A stretch of 64,000 nt of DNA from UBA6627 sp965248675 (lineage in GTDB: Bacteria > Chloroflexota > Dehalococcoidia > UBA2979), in the NCBI GenBank assembly GCA_965248675.1, contig CBDFJZ010000008.1, forward strand, positions 1,364,001 to 1,428,000, written 5' to 3'. The notes under the pieces were generated by a model, which had not been told where the DNA came from, ran no database searches, and worked only from the letters and a program-made list of their open reading frames with translations. The translations under genes and the position numbers were made by a program. This document shows positions 8,678-17,267 of this stretch, piece after piece (the first letter of the stretch is position 1; each line of letters begins with the position of its first letter).

Positions 8678-9148
8678 GTGGCCGCTGACCCGCTCCGAGC
8701 ACGCGCGTTCCTGGTCCCGCTCGACGGCAGCGAGGCCGCCTATGGCGCGCTCACCGCGGCCTGCGAGACCGCGCGCAAGACGAAGGCCTCGGTCTCCGCG
8801 CTATACGTCATCGAGGTACCGCGTTCGCTGCCGCTCGACGCCGACCTCGTCTCCGAAGGGCAGCACGGTGAAGAGATCCTCGAACGGGCGGAGGCGCTCG
8901 CCGCCGAACACGACATCCGCCTGGATGGCGATCTCGTTCAGGCGCGCCAGGCCGGGCATGTCGTGATCGACGAAGCGGCCGAGCGCGGCGCGGATGCGAT
9001 CGTGATCGGCCTTGCATACCATCGCCCGTACGGTCACTTCGAGCTCGGCTCGCTCGCGGAGTACATCCTCGAACACGCGCCCGGCTTCGTCTGGCTGATC
9101 CGCTACCCGATTCTGGACGGGCCGGATCAATCACCCGTAGCGAACTGA
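8678..9148 (+). CDS. Universal stress protein (UspA) domain protein
   Basis: A single UspA domain of about 156 residues: FLVPLDGSEAAYGALTAACE at the N-terminus, ALYVIEVPR in strand 2, and ADAIVIGLAYHRPYG near the C-terminus. The last segment lacks a classic GxGxxG(S/T) nucleotide loop, so ATP binding is doubtful. GTG 8678 is preferred because AGGAG lies at 8666-8670. The frame also opens with a TTG at 8600 that overlaps the upstream gene's stop. It precedes two TrkA-type genes by 9 bp and may act with them in ion homeostasis. Confidence 0.85.
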   Translation: MAADPLRARAFLVPLDGSEAAYGALTAACETARKTKASVSALYVIEVPRSLPLDADLVSEGQHGEEILERAEALAAEHDIRLDGDLVQARQAGHVVIDEAAERGADAIVIGLAYHRPYGHFELGSLAEYILEHAPGFVWLIRYPILDGPDQSPVAN

Positions 9149-9157
9149 GAGCCGCCA

Positions 9158-9592
9158 ATGAACGTCGTGATCATGGGCTGCGGACGAGTAGGGGCCAGCG
9201 TCGCGACGCGCCTCTCCGAGGAGGGCCACGCCGTCTCGATCATGGACACCGACTCGTTCGCCTTCTCGCGGCTGCCCGAGGACTTCCAGGGACGCCGGGT
9301 CGTCGGATCCGGCAACGACCTCCGCATCCTCGAGGAGGTCGGCATCCGTGAGGCGGACGCGTTCATCGCGCTCGCCACGGGCGACAACCGCAACATCCTC
9401 GCGTCACAGCGAGCGAAGCACATCTTCGGCGTGGAGACCGTGGTCACGCGGGTGAAAGACCCGCACCGCAGCGATCTGTTCAGCCAGCTTGGCCTGCGCA
9501 CCTTCAGCCCGACGAAGATCGGCGCTGAGCTGGCGCACGACGCGCTCTTCTCGGACCCGTCGGCTGGATCGCCGCCCGGCGCGGGGAGCTAG
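9158..9592 (+). CDS. TrkA-N (RCK) potassium-uptake regulatory protein
   Basis: The 144-residue protein is a Rossmann NAD-binding RCK domain: GCGRVGASVATRLSEEGHAV, then the acidic strand end MDTD, GSGNDLRILEEVGI and AFIALATGDNRNILA. It is a cytoplasmic regulatory subunit of Trk/Ktr K+ channels. It ends near the end of the RCK-N domain with little or no TrkA-C domain, unlike the following gene. The pair could form a hetero-complex. No membrane subunit is adjacent. Confidence 0.88.
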   Translation: MNVVIMGCGRVGASVATRLSEEGHAVSIMDTDSFAFSRLPEDFQGRRVVGSGNDLRILEEVGIREADAFIALATGDNRNILASQRAKHIFGVETVVTRVKDPHRSDLFSQLGLRTFSPTKIGAELAHDALFSDPSAGSPPGAGS

Positions 9593-9595
9593 ACC

Positions 9596-10270
9596 GTGTA
9601 CATCATCGTGATCGGCGGCGGCATCGTCGGCTACGGCATCGCGCTGGAGCTGCAGATGCTGCCCGGCCACGAGGTGACGATCGTCGAGCGCGACAATCGC
9701 CGCGCCGGCGAGCTCCGCGACGAGCTCGGCGAGATGGTCGTCAACGGCGACGGTTCGGAGGTCGCGTTCCTCGAGCAGATCGGCGCGGCGCGAGCGGATC
9801 TGCTGATCGCCGTCACCGCCGATGATGGAGCGAACCTCGTCGCCTGCCAGGTGGCGAAACACCGCTTCGGCGTCGAACGCACGATCGCCCGCGTTTCCGA
9901 CCCGCGGAACGAGGAGCTCTTCCTGACGCTCGGCGTCGATTCGACGATCTCGGCGGCGCAGGCGGTGATGGCCCAGATCGAGACCACGCTCCCCGAGCAC
10001 ACGGTGGTGCCGCTGATGAGCCTGAAGGGATCCGGCCTCACGGTGGTCGACCTCCACCTCCAGGACGGCGCGCCCGCGGACGGGCGCCCGATCCGCGACA
10101 TCCGGCTGCCGGAGAACGCCCTCATCTCGCTCGTCGTCGGCGACGACGGCCCAACGGTGCCAGACGGCGACACCGTGCTGCACAGCGGTGACGAGGTGAT
10201 CGCGGTGATTCCCCTGGACGCCGAGGAGAGCATGCGAGAGCTGATCACCGGTAGGCCGGTCGCCAGCTGA
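9596..10270 (+). CDS. TrkA-family potassium-uptake regulator (RCK-N plus RCK-C)
   Basis: GTG start at 9596 with GGGGAG 8 nt upstream, 3 bp after the previous gene. The 224 residues comprise an NAD-binding domain (IGGGIVGYGIALEL; VERDNRRAGELRDELG; NGDGSEVAFLEQIG) and a TrkA-C domain from about residue 140 (VVPLMSLKGSGLTVVDLHLQ to SGDEVIAVIPLD). It is the fuller partner of the preceding gene. Confidence 0.9.
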   Translation: MYIIVIGGGIVGYGIALELQMLPGHEVTIVERDNRRAGELRDELGEMVVNGDGSEVAFLEQIGAARADLLIAVTADDGANLVACQVAKHRFGVERTIARVSDPRNEELFLTLGVDSTISAAQAVMAQIETTLPEHTVVPLMSLKGSGLTVVDLHLQDGAPADGRPIRDIRLPENALISLVVGDDGPTVPDGDTVLHSGDEVIAVIPLDAEESMRELITGRPVAS

Positions 10271-10298
10271 TGCGCTCCGCGCGGGCGGTTGCGAGCTG

Positions 10299-11129
10299 AT
10301 GCGCCTCGCCTTCCTCGGCCCCGCCGGCACCTATACCGAGGCCGCCGCGCTCGAACACGACGCCGAGGCGGAGCTGGTCCCGGTGCGAACGTTCACCGCC
10401 GCCGCGCGGGCGGTGGAGGACGGCGAAGCCGACGCCGCGGTCTGCGCGATCGAGAACGCCCTCGAGGGACCGGTCGCCGAAACGCTCGCAATCCTCGTTC
10501 GGGACGACCTGACGCTGCAGATCAACGCCGAAATCGTGCTCGCCATCCGCCATGCACTCGTCGGCGTCGAGGGCCTCTCGCTCAGCGAAGTGCAGGTCGT
10601 CTACTCGCACCCGCAGGCGCTGGCGCAATGCCGCCGCCGGCTAAGCGAACTGGTGCCCTCGGCGCAGCCGATCGCCGCGCTCTCGACGTCGGCGGCGATC
10701 GAGTCGGCGGTGGCGGAGCCGGGGACGCTCGCGGTCGGCAACCAGCGCGCCGCCGAGCTCTACTCCGCGCACCGTTACGAGGACGACATCAGCGATCTGC
10801 CGAACAACCAGACGCGATTCATCGTGCTTGCGGCGACCGAGCAGGAGCCGAGCGGCGACGACAAGACCTCGCTGGTGTTCACGATGGCGCACGACCGCCC
10901 CGGTTCGCTGGTGGAAGTCCTCCAGCCCTTCGCCGATCGTTCCATCAACATGACCAAGATCGAATCCCGCCCGACCGGCCTTCGACTCGGCACGTACTTC
11001 TTCTTCGCCGACGTCCAAGGCCACCAGCACGAGCCCGCGGTCGCGGCCGCGATCGCCGAGGCGCGGCCGCACACCCAATGGCTGCACGTGCTCGGCTCCT
11101 ACCCGCGCTGGACCGGGAACGATGCCTGA
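10299..11129 (+). CDS. pheA: Prephenate dehydratase
   Basis: Converts prephenate to phenylpyruvate for phenylalanine synthesis. The 276 residues start MRLAFLGPAGTYTE, the family signature. The dehydratase core holds CAIENALEGPVAETL and the conserved Thr-Arg-Phe motif in NNQTRFIVLA (about residues 165-174). A C-terminal ACT domain follows (KTSLVFTMAHDRPGSLVEVL, then NMTKIESRPT), where phenylalanine would exert feedback. There is no chorismate mutase domain. Its end overlaps the next gene by 8 bp. Confidence 0.95.
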   Translation: MRLAFLGPAGTYTEAAALEHDAEAELVPVRTFTAAARAVEDGEADAAVCAIENALEGPVAETLAILVRDDLTLQINAEIVLAIRHALVGVEGLSLSEVQVVYSHPQALAQCRRRLSELVPSAQPIAALSTSAAIESAVAEPGTLAVGNQRAAELYSAHRYEDDISDLPNNQTRFIVLAATEQEPSGDDKTSLVFTMAHDRPGSLVEVLQPFADRSINMTKIESRPTGLRLGTYFFFADVQGHQHEPAVAAAIAEARPHTQWLHVLGSYPRWTGNDA

Positions 11130-11937
11130 GATCCCCGATCTCGAGGCTGTGCGTCGCTACCTGAAGCCACGCCTGGCTGATCGCACGATCACGGCCGCCT
11201 CTGCCCCGATCCCCTGGATCGTCCGCACAGGGGCCGACGGCCTCGAGGATCTCGCCGGCCACCAGTTCATCGACATCCTGCGGCACGGCAAGTATCTGCT
11301 GTTCAACGTGGAGGACGGCCCCGTGCTCCACGTCAACGCGATGCTGACCGGACGCTTCCACTGGGACGAGGCAGGCGCGAGGAAGCCAGGCCGGCTCGCG
11401 GTCGTGTTCGAGCTCGACGACGGCCATGAGCTGCGCTATTCCGACATGCGCCGCATGGGCCGCTTCTACCTGACCGACGCGGACAACCTCGACGTGATCC
11501 CGCAATTCGCGAAGATGGGACCGGACGTGCTCGCGATCGACGAGGAGGAGTTCATCTCGCGGATCGCGAAACGCCGCGGTCAGATCAAGAACACGCTGAC
11601 CAACCAGGAGTTCGTCGCGGGCATCGGCAACGCGTACTCCGACGAGATCCTCTGGGAGTCACGCCTCCACCCGCACCGTAAGCGCAGCACGATGGACGAC
11701 GACGACATCCACGGGCTCTATGAGGCCATCCACTCAATCCTCGACCGCTCATCCGAGGTCGTCGACGAGATCGTGCAGGACGAAGGCCTGGGCAAGAAGG
11801 CGGAGTGGCGAGAGCATCTGAGCGTGCACCGCAAGGCGGATGAGCCGTGTCCGCGCTGCGGCAACGCGATCAAGGGGCAGACGCGCGGCGGCAGCGAGAC
11901 GAACTACTGCGTCCAGTGCCAGCCGCTGTTCGCATGA
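11122..11937 (+). CDS. Fpg/Nei family DNA glycosylase
   Basis: Removes oxidised bases and nicks abasic DNA. After Met, the mature N-terminus is Pro-Glu (PEIPDLE), the family's catalytic Schiff-base proline and acid. The second half is less usual than PELPEVE. The H2TH region reads EFVAGIGNAYSDEILW, and a zinc finger closes the protein (CPRCGNAIKG, then NYCVQCQP). At 271 residues it has normal length. The divergent start and loops leave Fpg versus an Nei-like subgroup open. Confidence 0.9.
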   Translation: MPEIPDLEAVRRYLKPRLADRTITAASAPIPWIVRTGADGLEDLAGHQFIDILRHGKYLLFNVEDGPVLHVNAMLTGRFHWDEAGARKPGRLAVVFELDDGHELRYSDMRRMGRFYLTDADNLDVIPQFAKMGPDVLAIDEEEFISRIAKRRGQIKNTLTNQEFVAGIGNAYSDEILWESRLHPHRKRSTMDDDDIHGLYEAIHSILDRSSEVVDEIVQDEGLGKKAEWREHLSVHRKADEPCPRCGNAIKGQTRGGSETNYCVQCQPLFA

Positions 11938-11983
11938 CGGGATCGCAGATGACGGGGCCCGGATCCGAGGAGCGGGGGCTGAG

Positions 11984-12691
11984 ATGAAGGTGATCGGCAA
12001 GGACATCGGCGACGTTCTCGAGCGCCTCCACGAAGAGGTGGAAACCCGCCTGCGCGTGGAGGCGATGCGCGAGCTGCGCTATGAACCCGGCGCCGAGGGC
12101 ACCTTCTCCAACGTGCAGTGGCTGGACGGCGTGGTCGTGATCCAGCTCCACAACGGCGTCCCCACCCACGCGTTGCCGCACGTCGTCGGCATCGCCCTGG
12201 AGCACGTGCGGCAGCGGCTCGAACGGTACCCGGCGGTGCAGCGTCCCGCGGAGGGCGACGAGCCGGACGGACCGATCCTCCGCAGCGCGCTCCGCGAGCT
12301 GGTGCTGGCGCCCGCCGCCGATCACGGCCTGCAGTCGCTGGACCTCGACGTCCAGTGGGAGGCGGAACAACGCCACCAGGCACTCAAAGACCTGATCCGC
12401 GATCACGCCGACTGGGACGACCCGGAAGACCCGGGCCATACGTTCATCGTCCTGCTCCACGCACGCGCCGCGATCGAACATCCCGCCGACCTCTGGCCCG
12501 CCCTCGCCGAGGCGTTCACGGACGCCATGCCGCGCGTCGCGGAACACGGCGCCGCCGTCGAGCAGGCCGTCCGCGAGCATGGCTGGACCACCCCCGGCGC
12601 CTGCCTCGAATCGCTCGTCGCCGCGCGAGCGCTGCTGGACCTCGAAACGCTCGCGCCGATCTTCGATCGACGCACCGGCCAAACGCTCTAA
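11984..12691 (+). CDS. Uncharacterised conserved-looking protein
   Basis: ATG 11984 (MKVIGKDIGDVLER) is chosen because a purine-rich ribosome site (GGAGCGGGGG) precedes it. The protein is 235 residues, soluble, rich in Glu/Ala/Leu and mostly helical, with a histidine-bearing stretch PTHALPHVVGIALEHVRQRL near residues 64-83. I do not recognise a family. It follows the DNA glycosylase by about 45 bp on the same strand. Confidence 0.6.
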   Translation: MKVIGKDIGDVLERLHEEVETRLRVEAMRELRYEPGAEGTFSNVQWLDGVVVIQLHNGVPTHALPHVVGIALEHVRQRLERYPAVQRPAEGDEPDGPILRSALRELVLAPAADHGLQSLDLDVQWEAEQRHQALKDLIRDHADWDDPEDPGHTFIVLLHARAAIEHPADLWPALAEAFTDAMPRVAEHGAAVEQAVREHGWTTPGACLESLVAARALLDLETLAPIFDRRTGQTL

Positions 12692-12849
12692 CGCGAGCCC
12701 GAGCACGCCGTCTAGGCAAGCCGTCCGGCGGCGCAGGGTCCACGGCAACGGGCGATCCTGAAACCCGGCGGGCGGGATCCAGGCGCCGAACCAGATCCGA
12801 GCGCGATCGGCACGCCCTCGTCTGACGTCGCGGTGCGGAACAACCCGGC

Positions 12850-13398
12850 TCAGGACGCGACGGCGGTCGAGCGATCCGGCTTGCGGCGCCAGCCGGAGAT
12901 GAACGGCGTCCACTCCCGATAGCGTTGAAGGTGCACCGCGAACAGCTCGGCCGGGTGGGACGACGGCCGGCGCGGTCGCTTGACGAGCGTCATGCTCGCC
13001 TCGGCAGGCGTCCGTCCGCCCTTGCGGTGGTTGCAGCTCCGGCAGGCCGCGACCAGGTTGTCCCAGGTATGGGGGCCGCCGCGGTGTCGAGGCACCACAT
13101 GGTCGAGCGTAAGATCGGAGCGCTTCCCGCAGTATTGACAGTGATTGCCGTCGCGCGCGAAGACCTCACGCCGGGTCAGCCGCGGCTGGGGCAGCGATCG
13201 CCGCACAAAGTGCTGGAGGCGGATCACCGACGGTGTGTCGTAGCGCGCGTCGCCCACGCCGCGGAGCTGTTCGTCGCCGATCTCGAGCACCTCGGCCTTG
13301 CCTCGGAACACCAGCACGACCGCCCGTCTGACAGAGCAGACGTTCAACGGCTCGTAGTTCTGGTTGAGGACCAGCGCGCGTCGGTGGATCGCCGCCAT
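12850..13398 (-). CDS. HNH endonuclease
   Basis: About 182 residues from ATG 13398 (MAAIHRRALVLNQNYEPLNV). The N-terminal NQNYEPLNVCSVRRAVVLV segment is typical of a common bacterial HNH subgroup. The nuclease motif follows: CQYCGKRSDLTLDHVVPRHR, then an Asn, then CRSCNHRKGG, giving four zinc cysteines and the catalytic His. Biological role is not established for this subgroup. It stands alone between opposite-strand or distant genes. Confidence 0.88.
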   Translation of the reverse strand: MAAIHRRALVLNQNYEPLNVCSVRRAVVLVFRGKAEVLEIGDEQLRGVGDARYDTPSVIRLQHFVRRSLPQPRLTRREVFARDGNHCQYCGKRSDLTLDHVVPRHRGGPHTWDNLVAACRSCNHRKGGRTPAEASMTLVKRPRRPSSHPAELFAVHLQRYREWTPFISGWRRKPDRSTAVAS

Positions 13399-13518
13399 GA
13401 CCCAACCCCCGGCAAGCGTCTCGCTCCGGCCGCGGGTGGGCGCGACCAATCGGTTTGTTCGCCGGAAGTGTAGCGGATTCAGGCAGGATCGAGGGTCGGA
13501 AACGTCAGCCTGGGCGGG

Positions 13519-14073
13519 CTATTCTTCGCCCTCGAGCAGCCCGCCCACGGATGCGGGCACCGACTGTCGCCACTCGCGTAGCCGGTCCAGCGCGTTGTCG
13601 AACTCCGGCGGTAGCGCCAGCTCGGCGACCGGCGCCCGCTCCAGGAACGTGGTCGCCAGCGCCGAGTCGTCGACGGCGTTCGCCATCGTCTCCGACGCCG
13701 GGAACACCGACAGCGCGATGAGCGCGACCTCGACGATGATGATCCCTTTCACGAAGCCGAACGCGGCGCCGCCGATCTGGTCGAACGGCCCGAGCATGAA
13801 GAGTCGCGCCGTTTTGCTGAGCGTCCCCGCGATCAGCTGTCCGAGGATCAAGATGCCCGCCAGCAGCGCCCCGAAGGAGATCAGGTTGCGAGTCGTCTCG
13901 TCGTCGACCAGGAATTCGAGGTTCGTGCTGAGGTCGTCGTAGAACGCGCCCGCGATCACGGCGCCGAGGATCATCGCCACCAGCGTCACGACTTCGCGAA
14001 TCAGGCCGCGGCTGAACGCGCTAAACGTCAGCCAGGCGATGACGCCGACGATCACCAGGTCGAGCCAGTGCAT
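13519..14073 (-). CDS. CvpA-family membrane protein
   Basis: 184 residues with four hydrophobic segments. The N-terminus MHWLDLVIVGVIAWLTFSAF and the GLIREVVTLVAMILGAVIAG segment match the CvpA/colicin V production family; the late FGFVKGIIIVEVALIALSVF also fits. Family members sit in the inner membrane and have a poorly defined role. It precedes radC on the same strand by about 90 bp. Confidence 0.85.
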   Translation of the reverse strand: MHWLDLVIVGVIAWLTFSAFSRGLIREVVTLVAMILGAVIAGAFYDDLSTNLEFLVDDETTRNLISFGALLAGILILGQLIAGTLSKTARLFMLGPFDQIGGAAFGFVKGIIIVEVALIALSVFPASETMANAVDDSALATTFLERAPVAELALPPEFDNALDRLREWRQSVPASVGGLLEGEE

Positions 14074-14162
14074 CCGCGCAGACGCCCCAGATCTCCCCGC
14101 CCTGCGCAGGAGGGTAGCATCGCGACGGCGCTACTCGAAGCCCAGCAGCCCGCGGGGCGGCT

Positions 14163-14915
14163 TCAATCAAACCCGAGCTGCCGTTCGCGCATTGACACGT
14201 AGCGACCGTGCCCGAACACGAGGTGGTCCAGGACCCGCACGTCGAGCAGCTGTCCCGCTTCGACCACCGCGCTCGTGAACGCGACGTCGTCGCCCGACGG
14301 CGCCGGATCGCCGCTCGGATGATTGTGCGCGAGGGCGATCGCGAACGCATTCCGTCGCACCGCCTCGCGAAACACCTCGGCCACCCGCGCGGGCGATGCG
14401 TTGATTGAGCCTCGATACAGCGTCGGCTGGGCCAGCACGTGGTGCTTCGTATCCAGCACGAGCAGGCGCACCTCCTCCTGCTGGAGGATCTCCATCTCCG
14501 ACTGGAGCAGCCGCGCGATGTCGTCCGGGCCGTTGACCCGCGGCCGCAGCACCTCGCCTTCGAGGGCAGCGCGGCGGCCGAGCTCGAAGATCGCGGCGAT
14601 CGTGGATGCCTTCGCCGGTCCGAGGCCGTGGATCGCGGACAACGTCGGCAAGTCGGAGCCGGCGAGACCGCGCAGCCCGTCGTGCTCTGCGAGCAGCCTC
14701 GAGGCCACCGCGAGCACGTCCTCGCGCGCGGAGCCGGTGCGCAGCACGATTGCCAGCAGCTCGGCCGTCGTCAGCGCGGCCGGGCCGAGGCGTGACAGTC
14801 GCTCTCGAGGTCGCTCGTTCGCCGGAAGCTCCGCGACACGGACGCGGTACGGCGCCGCTTCTTCGGCGCGCGCGCCCCCAGGGTCGGGTCCTGCCGGAGG
14901 AGCGGGATCGGACAT
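14163..14915 (-). CDS. radC: RadC-like JAB/MPN-domain protein
   Basis: The 250 residues begin with a Pro/Ala-rich leader of about 30. A helix-hairpin-helix region follows (IHGLGPAKASTIAAIFELGR), then the JAB/MPN metal site HNHPSGDPAPSGDD near residues 203-216 with an upstream Glu. The RadC name is historical, and a DNA-repair role is not established. It ends MRERQLGFD. Confidence 0.92.
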   Translation of the reverse strand: MSDPAPPAGPDPGGARAEEAAPYRVRVAELPANERPRERLSRLGPAALTTAELLAIVLRTGSAREDVLAVASRLLAEHDGLRGLAGSDLPTLSAIHGLGPAKASTIAAIFELGRRAALEGEVLRPRVNGPDDIARLLQSEMEILQQEEVRLLVLDTKHHVLAQPTLYRGSINASPARVAEVFREAVRRNAFAIALAHNHPSGDPAPSGDDVAFTSAVVEAGQLLDVRVLDHLVFGHGRYVSMRERQLGFD

Positions 14916-14925
14916 CGCCGCGGGG

Positions 14926-15375
14926 CTAGCGTTTCGGGGAGCTGTCCCGCACCCGCTCGATGGTGATCACGCGCATCGTGTGCGGCCAGTGGCAGACGGC
15001 GACTCGCTGCCCCTCTTCCAGCTCCGTCGCCGTGAGGACGCCGACCTCGAACACCTTGCCGCCGACCAGCATGTAATCCTGACGCCCGAAGATCAGCAGC
15101 TTCGACTTCTTCCAGATCCGCGCCGCGGTGCCTTCGACGACGACGGGCTCCGATCGCAAATCGCGGAGACCCGCCGTCAGCTCGAAGAGCACGGCAAACG
15201 CGATGATCCCGAGGATCACCGCCGGAAGCACCGCCCCGGCGTTGCCGGTGAACAGCGCGCTGGCGGCGAGCAGGAACAACACGACGACGACGAGCGACGT
15301 GGGCGCGTAGATGACGACGTTCCGCACGATCAGACCGCGGTCGGACGGACGTTCTTCGATCATCTCCGTGGTCAT
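14926..15375 (-). CDS. Two-helix membrane protein, unknown function
   Basis: 149 residues. Two hydrophobic helices at about residues 22-44 and 50-70 are followed by a soluble C-terminal domain with an OB/NfeD-like look (VVVEGTAARIWKKSKLL to VAVCHWPHTMRVITIERV). The C-terminal domain may be a small beta-barrel. Located between the LysM gene and radC. No firm family call. Confidence 0.6.
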   Translation of the reverse strand: MTTEMIEERPSDRGLIVRNVVIYAPTSLVVVVLFLLAASALFTGNAGAVLPAVILGIIAFAVLFELTAGLRDLRSEPVVVEGTAARIWKKSKLLIFGRQDYMLVGGKVFEVGVLTATELEEGQRVAVCHWPHTMRVITIERVRDSSPKR

Positions 15376-15416
15376 CGTCGGCCCCCGCCGTCCTGCCTGT
15401 CGCTGCAGGCTCGGAT

Positions 15417-15947
15417 CTATTGGCCCGGAATCTCCAACACCTGGCCAACCTGGATCTGCGCGATGTCGGCGGTGCCGTTCGCCGTCGCGATCTCGCTCGC
15501 GAACTCGTTGATCTCGCGACCAGCGGGCAGGAACAGGTCGGCGATCGCCAGCATGGTATCGCCTGGCACCACGGTATAGGTGACTACACCAGGTGCGGGA
15601 GTGGCCGTTGGCTCAGCGGTCGCGGCCGGCTCGGGCGTCCGGCTCGGGGTCGAAGGGGCGACAGAGGTGGGGGCCGGCGTGGCAGTCGGCTCGGCGGTCG
15701 GCACGGCCGACGCGGTCGGCTCGGGCGTCGCGACGATGCCGCCGATCGAGGCGGGCGGGCTGTCCTGGTCGGCGCCCACCGGGGGCAGCACGAGCAGCCA
15801 GACCGCGAAGATCGAACCGAGGAGCAGCGCGATCAACGACCCGCGGTAGACCCGTGGCGAGGGCATCGCGAGAGCCGGGTCGAGCTCGCTCTCGTCGAGC
15901 AGCTCGTCCTCGTTCAGGTCGCGATCGGGGCCGCGATCATCGCTCAC
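15417..15947 (-). CDS. Membrane-anchored LysM-domain protein
   Basis: 176 residues: an acidic cytoplasmic N-terminus, one transmembrane helix (about residues 34-54), a long Pro/Thr/Ala linker with repeated PTAEPTATPAP-like units, and a C-terminal LysM domain (YTVVPGDTMLAIADLF to IQVGQVLEIPGQ). Probably binds peptidoglycan or another N-acetylglucosamine polymer outside the membrane. It carries no catalytic domain. Confidence 0.85.
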   Translation of the reverse strand: MSDDRGPDRDLNEDELLDESELDPALAMPSPRVYRGSLIALLLGSIFAVWLLVLPPVGADQDSPPASIGGIVATPEPTASAVPTAEPTATPAPTSVAPSTPSRTPEPAATAEPTATPAPGVVTYTVVPGDTMLAIADLFLPAGREINEFASEIATANGTADIAQIQVGQVLEIPGQ

Positions 15948-15962
15948 GAACCGAGCCTACCA

Positions 15963-15997
15963 TGCGTTCCCGGCGGTACCTGACCGCCGGGAACGCA
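15963..15997 (-). terminator. Strong hairpin downstream of rplL
   Basis: A perfect 15-bp inverted repeat (15963-15977 against 15983-15997) with a 5-nt loop lies just after the rplL stop. There is no U-run, so it may be a factor-assisted terminator or mRNA-stabilising end. Confidence 0.6.
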
Positions 15998-16038
15998 GAC
16001 GACGGGGAGTAGCCGCGTTGAGCCTGCCGGACGGTCGG

Positions 16039-16419
16039 CTAGGCGAGTTCGACGGTCGCGCCGGCCGCTTCGAGCTTGGTCTTCGCTTCCTCGGCCTCGT
16101 CTTTGGCGACGGCCTCGCGGACGGACTTCGGCGCCGCCTCCACGAGGTCCTTCGCATCCTTGAGGCCAAGCGAGGTGAGTTCGCGGACGACCTTGATCAC
16201 GTTGATCTTGTTCGCACCGAAGTCCTTCAGGACGACGTCGAACTCGTCCTTCTCTTCCTCGGCGGCGGCTGCGCCGTCGCCACCGACCGGCGCGGCCATC
16301 ATTGCGACCGGCGCGGCGGCGGTTACGCCGAACTCTTCTTCGATCGCCTTGTTGAGATCGCGGAGCTCGAGGATCGTCATGCCCTTGATCACGTCCAGGG
16401 CCTCGTCAACCTTGGTCAT
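16039..16419 (-). CDS. rplL: Ribosomal protein L7/L12
   Basis: Stalk protein that recruits translation GTPases. ATG 16419 is preferred since GGAGG (16425-16429) lies 5 nt upstream; an ATG immediately before it is too close. The 126 residues have the N-terminal dimerisation helix (VDEALDVIKGMTILELRDLN), an Ala-rich hinge, and the C-terminal factor-binding domain (FDVVLKDFGANKINVIKVVR; GLKDAKDLVEAAPK). It follows rplJ. Confidence 0.97.
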   Translation of the reverse strand: MTKVDEALDVIKGMTILELRDLNKAIEEEFGVTAAAPVAMMAAPVGGDGAAAAEEEKDEFDVVLKDFGANKINVIKVVRELTSLGLKDAKDLVEAAPKSVREAVAKDEAEEAKTKLEAAGATVELA

Positions 16420-16520
16420 CATTGCCTCCATCGCCGCCGCCCCTCGGGCGGATGTTCGCTGTCTTGCCGCGCCGGCACGGCCGGCGGCTCGTCGCGTCTA
16501 CGTCTGTTCCGAGGCGAACG

Positions 16521-17267
16521 CTAGGTCGCCCCCGCTTCGTCTTCCGTCACGGCCTCGCTCTCGACGTCCGCTGGCGCGTCCCCGCCGGCTTCCGCCGCGG
16601 GCGCGGCCTCAGCTTCCGCTGTGGGCTCGGCCGCGGATTCCGCTTCGGCTTCGAGGGTCGACTCGGTCTCGGGTTCCGCCGGGGGTTCGGCTTCAGCTTC
16701 TGTCGCGGGCTCGTCGGCCGCTGCCTCCGCCTCCGGTCCGGCTTCGTCCTCGAGCTGCGACGCTCGCGCCTCGACCAGGCTGGCGAACTCGCGCGTCGTG
16801 GCGTCCAGCAGCTGCATCAGCTCTCGGATCTTGCCGACCAGACCTCCGGCAATCCGCGCGAGCAGCTCGTCTCGAGGCGGCACTGTCGCGAGATCCTCGA
16901 CGTAGGCGGCGTCGACCAACTCACCGTCGACGATCGCGCGGCGGATCTCGAACGACGAGCCGGCGTGTTCCCTCAGGTAGGTCGCCAGGGCACGGGCCGG
17001 CGCGACCGGTTCCTCGTAGCCGAACACCACGGCCGTCGGACCGTCCACCAGCTCGGCGAACTGCTCGAGGCCGGCGTCGGCAGCGGCGAGCTTCCAGAGC
17101 GTGTTCTTCACCACGCGCATCTCAGCGCCGGCCTCGCGAATCACGCGGCGCAGCGCGACCTGCTCGGCGACGGCGACGTGCTGGTAGCTCGTCGCGATCG
17201 CGATCTCCGCGCGGCCGATCCGGTCCTTCAGCTCTGCGACCTGCTGAACCTTCTTCGCGGTCGGCAT
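16521..17267 (-). CDS. rplJ: Ribosomal protein L10 with long acidic C-terminal extension
   Basis: ATG 17267 with AAGGAG upstream gives 248 residues. The first 170 or so are a normal L10: globular rRNA-binding domain (MRVVKNTLWKLA; GPTAVVFGYEEPVAPARAL) and the C-terminal helix that docks L7/L12. After ASLVEARASQLEDEA follows an unusual tail of about 80 residues made almost only of Ala, Glu, Pro and Asp, with PAEPETES-like segments. Most bacterial L10 proteins end near residue 165-180. The tail is likely disordered and solvent-exposed at the stalk base. Confidence 0.95.
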   Translation of the reverse strand: MPTAKKVQQVAELKDRIGRAEIAIATSYQHVAVAEQVALRRVIREAGAEMRVVKNTLWKLAAADAGLEQFAELVDGPTAVVFGYEEPVAPARALATYLREHAGSSFEIRRAIVDGELVDAAYVEDLATVPPRDELLARIAGGLVGKIRELMQLLDATTREFASLVEARASQLEDEAGPEAEAAADEPATEAEAEPPAEPETESTLEAEAESAAEPTAEAEAAPAAEAGGDAPADVESEAVTEDEAGAT

